From the NCBI GenBank assembly GCA_900539175.1, contig UQAW01000001.1, forward strand, positions 58,751 through 122,750: a stretch of DNA of 64,000 nt. Direction: 5' to 3'. The notes beneath the pieces are model-generated. The model ran no database searches. It was not told the origin of the DNA and worked only from the letters and a program-made list of their open reading frames with translations. Below are positions 56,956 through 64,000 of the stretch, piece by piece. Numbering within the stretch: position 1 is the stretch's first letter; each line of letters starts with the position of its first letter. Both the position numbers and the translations under genes were made by a program. Source of the stretch: an uncultured Lachnospiraceae bacterium (GTDB taxonomy: Bacteria; Bacillota; Clostridia; Lachnospirales; Lachnospiraceae).

Positions 56956-57230
56956 AGATGGAAAAACCGTAGTCGTTTTTAATGATTTTAGCATAGAAAC
57001 AAGTATCGGTCTAATTGCAATGAAGCGTGCAAACAGAGGTATCATTAATATTCTTACGGGTCAGGAGATAGGAGCATTTCCGGCGTTGTGCGGTCAAAAG
57101 GGTTCAAGAACGCAAATCGTAGGCGTAATGGATATACTTGAAAAATGCGAATGCCAATACATAAGCAGAGTTTAAAAGAGCAAGTTCAGTTTTTAGGCGA
57201 GCTTGTAAGGGTAAACGGTTAGTGAGGTTA
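56956..57230 (+). pseudogene. Probable electron-transfer flavoprotein beta relic
   Basis: A broken frame ends with FPALCGQKGSRTQIVGVMDI and LEKCECQYISRV, which resembles the EtfB region CGRQAIDGDTAQVG followed by a PQITYV-like end. The remainder is too diverged to place. Its position between acyl-CoA dehydrogenase and ETF-alpha relics supports the reading, but sequence support is moderate. Confidence 0.4.
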
Positions 57231-57235
57231 TGAAT

Positions 57236-57686
57236 ATGGATAAGGAAAAAATTGCTGTATTTTGAGTAGAGGATGCGGATAATTATAAAGCGCATTTGTT
57301 GCATATGAAGTGAAAGCTATATCAGCTTGCAAAGGAAAAAGAAGCAGAGGTAATTTTCTGCTATATAGGCAGCAATGATCCTGATTTTTTTGAACAAGCA
57401 GGCCAGTGCGGAGCCAATAAGATAGTTCTTTTTATGGCTGAGAAATGCGGAAAAAGAGTTGCGGCGATATTATCCACCCGCCTTGAATGCGGCTTAATTG
57501 CTGATTATATCGATGTAACATATAGTGATGATAATATTATTTTTTTTTCGCGGAACCTTGAATGATGCCGTGGTTGCAAAAATTAGGTGCACCAATGAAA
57601 CATTTCAGCTTGCAACAATACGTGAGGGTATATTTAAGGAAGAGTGTATTTTTGAAACAAAGGCGGAGCTAATTGCGAGGGATAAA
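57236..57686 (+). pseudogene. Electron-transfer flavoprotein alpha relic
   Basis: The frame opens MDKEKIAVF and stops, then resumes with ANKIVLFMAEKCGKRVAAIL, TRLECGLIADYIDV and, after a frameshift, FSRGTLNDAVVAKIRC and TFQLATIREGIF. These match ETF-alpha: GRDLAARLAARL, GLTADCT and a RP-F-GN--A-I followed by PQMATVRPGVF. The FAD-binding C-terminal domain is absent; the reading frame instead runs into the NRPS coding sequence. Confidence 0.72.
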
Positions 57687-60600
57687 ATGTTAAAGGAAGA
57701 AATGATAAAAAAAGGAAAATTTTTTAAGCTAACCAATGCGGAAAAGCGAATATGGTATCATGAAAAAAAGTATCAAGGCGCACCGCTGCACAATATCGGC
57801 GGATGTATAGTTTTGAGAGCTGCTGTAGATCATGAAATAATGGAAAAGGCGATAAATCAAATCATAAAGGAGCACGATGCTTTCAGGATAGGCTTGTATG
57901 AATTCGATGGAGAGCCGTATCAATATGTAAAGGACTATGAGTACCGTGCTCTTCAACTGAGAAATTTTGATTCGGATGAAGAGTTTGCACAATGGCAAAA
58001 CAGCTTTTTCCTTGAGGCATTTGATATATACAAGGATGAACTCTACTCTTTTGTGCTTTGCAAATTATCGGGAGCGGATTATAGGATCGTTCTGAAAATG
58101 CACCATATTATCGCCGATGGCTGGTCGTTCCAGCTTATTGCGGAATATATGACAAAAGCCTATTTTTCAGTAAAAAACGGCAGTGTATCCGCTGAGGATA
58201 CGCCGGGAATATCATATTTGACCCACTTGGAAAAGGAGGAAGGGTATCTCGGCTCAGAGCAGATGAAGCGCCATCGCCAATATTGGCTTGAACGCTTTAA
58301 GGATGCCGATACGATTAATTTCTTGCAGCCCTCAAAGGGATTAGAGGGAAAGCGCAAAAGCTTTACCTTAAGTAGTGAGGAAACGGCACAGCTTAGAAAA
58401 TTCGCTGCAGATAATAAGCTTTTTTTGCAAACAATCGTTATAGCAGCATATTATCTTTATCGCAGCGCCTGCGTCGGTGAGAAGGATATTATCGTGGGCA
58501 TTCCTGTTTTTAACCGCAGCGGCCATACAGAAAAAAGCATTATCGGAATGTTCACCAGCACCATAGCATATCGCTTCTGCATTGATGAAAATGCATCAAT
58601 CTCCGGCTATTTGACTTCCATGAACCGTAGACTCATGGAAGATTTGCGAAATCAAAAATATCCTTATAACATGCTTATCGAGGAGTTGAAGTCATTAAAT
58701 AATTCACTGGAGAATATGTTTGACGTTTCCATAAATTATTATAATTCGGGTTTCACCAAAAGCTTTAACAAGTGGGATTCTACCGTTGAAGAATGCTACT
58801 GTGGCTTTCAGTTTTACAATTTGCAGATCGTAATAAAAGAATGGAAAAACAGCGGCGAGCTGACCTTGTTTTACGATTATAAAACCGATGTTTACAGCGA
58901 ATACCGTATAAACGAACTGCATTCACATTTAGTGTATATAATGGAATATATGGTAAAAAACAGTTGCAAGACAGTTGCAGAGATACCGGCATTTTCGGCA
59001 TCTGATGCCGAGAAGTACCTGGTAAAATATAACTCTCCGAAAAGTGAATATCCGAAGGATAAAACGATCGTTGAGCTGTTTGAGGAATGTGCGGCACAGA
59101 AGCCTGACAGATGTGCGATTGAATACAACAGCAAAAAGCTGACCTATAAGGAACTTGATGAACAGGCTGATCGTCTTGCGAATTATTTGCACAGCGAGCG
59201 GAAGCTTGAAAATAAGACCATAGGTATCTGCACATTGCATTCCATCGAATCGGTTATAGCCATATTGGCAGTGTTGAAGGCAGGTTGCACATATCTTCCC
59301 CTCGACGCCGAGACTCCTGAAGAGAGAATGCGTTATATTGCAAAAAATTCGGGACTTGCTGCAATACTTTCCAATTTCCCAATCGCTTCCGAAATAGGGG
59401 TTCCGATTATTGATTTGGAAGAATTGAAATTGGAAAAATACAAATGCGAAAAATTAGGCTCTATAAAGCCTGCGGAAACAGCATATATCATTTACACATC
59501 CGGTACAACCGGAAAGCCAAAGGGCGTAATGATAAGGCAGAGCGGTTTGGTGAATTATATTTTATGGGCAAAAAAAGTTTATCATGTCACACCGGACGAT
59601 AGATTTGCACTTTATACGTCACTTGCATTTGATCTTACGGTAACAACTGTATTTACGCCGCTTGTAAGCGGTGCGGCTATTATAGTTTACCGTGATGATC
59701 GAGAGAAATATGTGCTTTACAGAATTATTGAAGAAAACCGCACATCGATCATGAAATTAACTCCCGCTCATTTAAAGCTACTGCTGGATGCTGATATTTC
59801 CGATTCTCAGCTTACCCGACTCATTGTAGGGGGTGAGGATCTCAAGTATGCAGTTGCAGAGCAGATATATATAAAATTCGAAGGCAGGATCCATATTTAC
59901 AATGAATACGGACCCACCGAAGCTACAGTAGGCTGTATGATCTATGAATTTAATGAAAGCAGGCGCTTTGGAGTTTCCATACCGATCGGAAAGCCCGCAG
60001 ATAATGTTCAGCTTTACCTGCTTGACAGAACGATGAAGCCCGTTATGCCAGGTGAAAAAGGCGAGCTTTATATAGCCGGTGACGGTGTTGCAAAGGGTTA
60101 TTTAAACAACGAAAGGCTTACTGCAGAACGCTTCGTTCCCAATCCCTTCGGTGAAGGAAAAATGTATAAAACAGGTGATATAGTACGTTTTATCGATGAG
60201 GATATTATGGAATATATTTGTCGCTCTGACGATCAGGTCAAGGTGAACGGATACCGTATTGAGCTTGGCGAGATCGAGGAATGTATAAAAAAATTAGATG
60301 GTATTGATGAGGCAGTTGTTGAATATACAGAGTTGTCTAATGGAAACAGTGTACTTTGCGCGTTTTACAGCGGTGCGGATAGTATTGACAAAAAAAGTAT
60401 AAGAAGTCATATCAAAAACTATCTTCCCGATTACATGATTCCTGTTTATTTTACATATGTTGAGAAATTCAAGCTTACTTCAAACGGCAAGCTTGACAGG
60501 CGTAATCTTCCGGAAACGGATATGAACGGCTGCGATTATTTACAAAGCGTTGATGGGAAAAAGAAAAATATTCTTACTGATATAGTTAAGTCCATACTAA

Positions 60601-62153
60601 ACCTAGCAGATGTGAGCATGAATGATAATTTTTACAGCATCGGCGGCGATTCCATAAAAGCGATACAAATGACCTCACGGCTCAGTGAAGAAGGCTATAA
60701 GATCAAGATGAAGGATATTTTATCGGCTGATTGTTTAGGTGAGATTGCAGAGCTTATGGAGGACGATGACAAGGATATTTACAGTATTGTGCATTGCAGC
60801 GGTCAGATGAAAAATACACCCACATACAGTTGGTTCATTGACAGCAAGCTTGCCGATCCCAATTATTACGTGCAATCAGTGTACTTTGAGCTTGATAAGA
60901 GCGTGACTGCTGAAATGTTGGCGGCGGCTTTTCAAAAAATTATTGAAGTGCATGATGGCTTGCGCTTAAATTACAGTAAGGAGAACGGCTTTTTCTATGA
61001 GGAACGTTATATTAATGAATTGTTCAAGGTCAGCGTTATCGAAGGTGAGGATGTTGACACAGAGGCAGTGGTCTCAGCGGTAAAGGAGAGCATAAGTCTT
61101 TCCGAGCTGCCTGTTAAGGCGGTGCTCATCGGGCAGAAGGCGGAGGACACAAATCTTTTGGCAGTTGTTGCGCATCATGCTGTCGTAGACGGCGTAACAT
61201 GGCAAATTATTGCCGATGATCTGCAAACGGCGCTCGAACGGCTTGCGGAGCATAAGGAAATCAGACTTGTAAAAGAGTTTACAACTCTCAGTCATTGGAA
61301 CGAGGTGCTAGAGGGCTACAAGGCTGCTGCGCATTCGCAGCTGAATTACTGGAAAAGGCAAATCATGCCATATAATATGAAGGCAAAATGGCGCAGCATT
61401 CCCGAGAATGATAGAGTAAAGGATAATGTCAGCGCACAAGTAACAATCAGTCATGAGGTTACGGGAAGTCTTTTGAAAATAGTTGAAACAACCACCAGGG
61501 AACGCAGCTTTACGGTAAACGATGTTCTTTTGACTGCTTTGACCAAGGCACTTACGGATATTTTCGATGAAAACGAGATCACGGTAATGCTGGAATCCCA
61601 CGGAAGAGAAAGCAGTATTGTGAATTGTGATCTTTCAAGAACAGCAGGATGGTTTACGGCAATGTATCCTGTAAGATTTGAGTTTTCGGATATATCGGAC
61701 TGTGTAAAAATGCTTGATGAGGTGCGTGCAGAATTGAAGCGTGTTCCCGATAATGGCATAGGTTACGGAGTATTGAAATATATGAACAGAGAGCTTGACG
61801 ATGCTCAAAAATATATTCGTTTCAATTATCTCGGAAATGCGTCAGGTGGGCATGAGGATAGCCGAATAAAGAAGGTAATCCCCGATCTCGCCGTCAATAG
61901 TGGTAAAGAAAATATAAATACCTGCCTTATTGATGTCAATTGCATCCGCATGGATGATAGAATAACTGTAAGATTTGAATGCAGTGGCTTATTTATGGAT
62001 AAGCACAAACTTGAAGAACTGGCGTTGTATTTTGAAGCTGATTTGAATGAGCTTATAAATAAGTATGGCAATTCGGATGGTGAACGCATTTTTGTATCGA
62101 AATTCACGGCGGTCTCGCTTAGCAGTTCGGATTTCAATGATTTGTTTGAGTAA
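57687..62153 (+). CDS. NRPS: C-A(Asn)-PCP-E
   Basis: The frame is open from 57525, but the first 54 codons are ETF-alpha relic; I choose ATG 57687 (after GAGGGAT), with ATG 57702 (after AAGGAAG) as alternative. 1488 residues. C: HHIIADG (139). A: YIIYTSGTTG (600); specificity residues read by eye D-L-T-K-I-G-E-V-G, almost the known Asn code DLTKLGEVG. PCP: GGDSI, Ser989, the form common before E domains. E: HHAVVDG (1163), ESHGRE, RTAGWFTAMYPV and FNYLG confirm an epimerization domain. The order matches ClbN-like proteins, which make N-acyl-D-Asn to start colibactin. It may be the first module although it is encoded last. Confidence 0.93.
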   Translation: MLKEEMIKKGKFFKLTNAEKRIWYHEKKYQGAPLHNIGGCIVLRAAVDHEIMEKAINQIIKEHDAFRIGLYEFDGEPYQYVKDYEYRALQLRNFDSDEEFAQWQNSFFLEAFDIYKDELYSFVLCKLSGADYRIVLKMHHIIADGWSFQLIAEYMTKAYFSVKNGSVSAEDTPGISYLTHLEKEEGYLGSEQMKRHRQYWLERFKDADTINFLQPSKGLEGKRKSFTLSSEETAQLRKFAADNKLFLQTIVIAAYYLYRSACVGEKDIIVGIPVFNRSGHTEKSIIGMFTSTIAYRFCIDENASISGYLTSMNRRLMEDLRNQKYPYNMLIEELKSLNNSLENMFDVSINYYNSGFTKSFNKWDSTVEECYCGFQFYNLQIVIKEWKNSGELTLFYDYKTDVYSEYRINELHSHLVYIMEYMVKNSCKTVAEIPAFSASDAEKYLVKYNSPKSEYPKDKTIVELFEECAAQKPDRCAIEYNSKKLTYKELDEQADRLANYLHSERKLENKTIGICTLHSIESVIAILAVLKAGCTYLPLDAETPEERMRYIAKNSGLAAILSNFPIASEIGVPIIDLEELKLEKYKCEKLGSIKPAETAYIIYTSGTTGKPKGVMIRQSGLVNYILWAKKVYHVTPDDRFALYTSLAFDLTVTTVFTPLVSGAAIIVYRDDREKYVLYRIIEENRTSIMKLTPAHLKLLLDADISDSQLTRLIVGGEDLKYAVAEQIYIKFEGRIHIYNEYGPTEATVGCMIYEFNESRRFGVSIPIGKPADNVQLYLLDRTMKPVMPGEKGELYIAGDGVAKGYLNNERLTAERFVPNPFGEGKMYKTGDIVRFIDEDIMEYICRSDDQVKVNGYRIELGEIEECIKKLDGIDEAVVEYTELSNGNSVLCAFYSGADSIDKKSIRSHIKNYLPDYMIPVYFTYVEKFKLTSNGKLDRRNLPETDMNGCDYLQSVDGKKKNILTDIVKSILNLADVSMNDNFYSIGGDSIKAIQMTSRLSEEGYKIKMKDILSADCLGEIAELMEDDDKDIYSIVHCSGQMKNTPTYSWFIDSKLADPNYYVQSVYFELDKSVTAEMLAAAFQKIIEVHDGLRLNYSKENGFFYEERYINELFKVSVIEGEDVDTEAVVSAVKESISLSELPVKAVLIGQKAEDTNLLAVVAHHAVVDGVTWQIIADDLQTALERLAEHKEIRLVKEFTTLSHWNEVLEGYKAAAHSQLNYWKRQIMPYNMKAKWRSIPENDRVKDNVSAQVTISHEVTGSLLKIVETTTRERSFTVNDVLLTALTKALTDIFDENEITVMLESHGRESSIVNCDLSRTAGWFTAMYPVRFEFSDISDCVKMLDEVRAELKRVPDNGIGYGVLKYMNRELDDAQKYIRFNYLGNASGGHEDSRIKKVIPDLAVNSGKENINTCLIDVNCIRMDDRITVRFECSGLFMDKHKLEELALYFEADLNELINKYGNSDGERIFVSKFTAVSLSSSDFNDLFE

Positions 62154-62164
62154 AGGAGAGAGAA

Positions 62165-62869
62165 ATGTCTAAGAAATTTGTATTGTATACTATTCCATTT
62201 GCCGGCGGCAGCTCGCTCAGCTATGCCGGCTGGAATAAATATTTAAGCTCGGATATTGAATTGATGAATTTGGATTATTCGGGTCACGGAAAACGCATAG
62301 GAGAAGGTTTGATAAGTAATTTTGACGATGTTGTAAGCGATATTCTGAATCAGATCAAGGATAGCCTGAATAATCGCAAGTTCTTGATTTACGGCCACAG
62401 TATGGGCGGAATGGTGGCATATTACACCTCACACATTTTGCAGGATAAATTTCATATAATTCCTGAACTTACGTTTATCGGGGCTTGTTCTTCACCGAAT
62501 AATTTTTCACGTGGCAGAAAAAGGTATACCTACGATGAAATAGTAAATCAAATGCTTGATGATAACAGGATTACTCCCAAAATAGTACAGACCGAGGAGT
62601 TTAACAAGCAGATTTATCCTATTATCGAAAACGATTACAATATGCTTTGCAGACAGTTTGACGTGTTTTCCGATAATATGCTTATGAGCAGAAGCGTGTG
62701 CCTGTACGGCCTGCGTGACAATACTATTGCTTTTAGCGAGGTTCGTGAATGGAGTAAATATATTTTGAGGGGCGAGTACCGTTCAATTGACGATGATCAC
62801 TATTTTAACGAAAATAGTGCTAAGGCAGTGTGCAATATAATCAACAGTGCCGTGAGCCGGGAGATGTGA
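62165..62869 (+). CDS. Type II thioesterase
   Basis: A 234-residue alpha/beta-hydrolase of the GrsT/SrfAD group. It starts YTIPFAGGSSLSY, has the nucleophile motif GHSMGG (Ser79), an Asp in LRDNTI and a His in DDDHYF. ATG at 62165 after AAGGAGAG, 11 nt behind the NRPS stop. Known members clear stalled or mis-primed chains from carrier domains. With no type I thioesterase in any megasynthase here, it is the only thioesterase visible, so a part in product release cannot be excluded. Confidence 0.94.
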   Translation: MSKKFVLYTIPFAGGSSLSYAGWNKYLSSDIELMNLDYSGHGKRIGEGLISNFDDVVSDILNQIKDSLNNRKFLIYGHSMGGMVAYYTSHILQDKFHIIPELTFIGACSSPNNFSRGRKRYTYDEIVNQMLDDNRITPKIVQTEEFNKQIYPIIENDYNMLCRQFDVFSDNMLMSRSVCLYGLRDNTIAFSEVREWSKYILRGEYRSIDDDHYFNENSAKAVCNIINSAVSREM

Positions 62870-62935
62870 GCAGTAAAATAAGGGAAATGCCTAATCGTTA
62901 GCGGAGATGTTGCTCTGCGGAAAGGAGCTGATGAT

Positions 62936-63928
62936 ATGAGTTTAAAAAAGGAAATGGAGTGCAATGAGGAAATAAGCGGTATTATTGCAAAGTCATTGAA
63001 AAAGCGCTATGACAGAAAATGCGATTGCGCCGTAATGTTTACAGGCGGTAAGGACAGTACATATTTGTTATGGTTGATGAAAAACGTATATAAATTAAAC
63101 GTAATGGCAATAACGATCGATAATGGCTTTTGCTATGAAAAAATGCTAGATTATTCGCATGAAATATGCAGACGCATGGATGTAGAGCATCATATAATTC
63201 GTTATGGAACAGATGAATTTAAGCAGATGTATCAAAGCATGTTTTTTGAATATGAAATATTTAATGAGGATTACGGAAAAAACAACTACGTGTGCATGAT
63301 ATGTAGCTATGTGTTATGGAAAATAGCGGCTAAAGAGGCAGAGAGGCTGAATATACCTATGATCGTTTTGGGCGTGGATCTGGCACAGATCAACTGCTTG
63401 GGTGTTATTAACGGAGACATTGATTCAAGCTCCAACAGAATATTGAGCAGAGCATATTCAATGGCTTATTTAAAAACTCAGGAATTATTGTCAAGATCAA
63501 AGGCTTATAATCAGAATGAAGCTTATAAAAAATTCATAGACGACTTATGCGGCACAGGTCTGTCTGTAGAGACGCTTTTTCCGTTTTTATACCTCAATTA
63601 CAACGTTGAGGATATAAAAAGCATTATCAGAGAAAAAGTGGGATGGGATGAAAAAAGACTGTTTCATTCGGATAAAAAATATATATCATCCGGTTGCAGG
63701 ATCGTTGAGGCAATACATGATATAAGCGCTCTCGGCATAATCGATCTCAATGAAGAAGCATATTACGGCGTATTGAAGAAAGCTGGCGCTATAGGCGATG
63801 TGTATCATCAAAGAGAGCAGACCAACACTGTGTTCTTGGAAAATCCTGTGCTTGAAGAGCTAGGTGTAAAAGAATACTTTGAAAAAATATGCATATGCAA
63901 AAACATTTGCTGCCAGGCAAAGAAATAG
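62936..63928 (+). CDS. PP-loop ATP pyrophosphatase (adenine nucleotide alpha-hydrolase family)
   Basis: A 330-residue protein with the PP-loop FTGGKDSTY (37-43), IDNGF after the second strand, a CMIC pair (Cys120, Cys123) and a Cys-rich end (CICKNICC). Family members adenylate a carbonyl oxygen and replace it with nitrogen or sulfur: amidotransferases, tRNA thiolases, and in natural products YcfA (6-thioguanine) and CtaC (closthioamide). The two Cys pairs favour a sulfur or Fe-S related role. It could form a thioamide or an amide on the product. Start 62936 after AAAGGAG. Family certain, reaction inferred. Confidence 0.86.
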   Translation: MSLKKEMECNEEISGIIAKSLKKRYDRKCDCAVMFTGGKDSTYLLWLMKNVYKLNVMAITIDNGFCYEKMLDYSHEICRRMDVEHHIIRYGTDEFKQMYQSMFFEYEIFNEDYGKNNYVCMICSYVLWKIAAKEAERLNIPMIVLGVDLAQINCLGVINGDIDSSSNRILSRAYSMAYLKTQELLSRSKAYNQNEAYKKFIDDLCGTGLSVETLFPFLYLNYNVEDIKSIIREKVGWDEKRLFHSDKKYISSGCRIVEAIHDISALGIIDLNEEAYYGVLKKAGAIGDVYHQREQTNTVFLENPVLEELGVKEYFEKICICKNICCQAKK

Positions 63929-64000
63929 GCGAATGCAGTTACAAGCTAGTACTTCATCCGGTTAGTAACAATACTTTACAGTGCTGAAAAAATTTGCTAT
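63929..64000 (+). other. Window end, no feature seen
   Basis: Seventy-two bases follow the PP-loop gene. No ribosome binding site, start or terminator is evident. Confidence 0.5.

Overview
The window looks like a low-GC Gram-positive anaerobe of the Clostridia (Lachnospiraceae/Oscillospiraceae-like). The grounds are AT-rich coding DNA, strong AGGAGG-type ribosome binding sites, GTG and TTG starts, Firmicute-type transporter and regulator families, and oxygen-independent U32-family enzymes. No species is claimed. Most of the window is one hybrid NRPS/PKS gene cluster with a left arm of supply, export and regulation genes.

Left arm (1-10458): the 3' end of an acyltransferase gene; an ABC exporter of ATPase plus FtsX-like permease with an XRE regulator (890-4886); a complete Sfp-type phosphopantetheinyl transferase (4973-5683, minus); and an ABC ATPase with two ABC-2 permeases (5913-9158, minus) divergent from a sensor kinase (9340-10458), with a palindromic operator between them. 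The layout resembles the linearmycin-resistance Lnr systems, but no response regulator is visible.

Scar region (10459-17034): relics of IS66 and IS110 elements, an AT-rich orphan gene (12712-13683), an intact Lsa-like ABC-F ribosome-protection gene (14556-16094), a truncated second phosphopantetheinyl transferase and a collapsed 3-hydroxyacyl-CoA dehydrogenase.

Core cluster (17052-63928, all plus strand): a UbiV-like/UbiU-like pair of U32 proteins; two free acyl carrier proteins flanking a stand-alone FkbH; a serine hydrolase; a 4056-residue NRPS; a KS-AT-KR-ACP PKS; a KS-AT-KR-ACP-C-A-PCP hybrid; a KS-AT-KR-ACP-C protein; two half-size ABC exporters split by an IS110 relic; relics of acyl-CoA dehydrogenase and electron-transfer flavoprotein; a C-A(Asn)-PCP-E NRPS; a type II thioesterase; and a PP-loop ATPase.

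How it may work (inference): phosphopantetheinyl transferase primes the carrier domains. The C-A(Asn)-PCP-E protein may start the chain with acyl-D-Asn. The giant NRPS adds Ser, a second residue (Cys- or Gly-like code) and, in its third module, a glycerate-derived hydroxy acid made in cis by MaoC, SDR, FkbH and VOC domains in place of an adenylation domain. Three PKS modules, each with only a ketoreductase, and one further amino acid follow. No type I thioesterase is present; the chain end carries a condensation domain whose HH motif is MN. FkbH and its ACPs survive while the dehydrogenase and flavoprotein partners of the classical hydroxymalonyl/methoxymalonyl-ACP route are pseudogenes, so that extender pathway appears to have decayed or been repurposed. 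The most novel parts are the cis FkbH depsipeptide-type module, the O2-independent U32 pair and the PP-loop enzyme.
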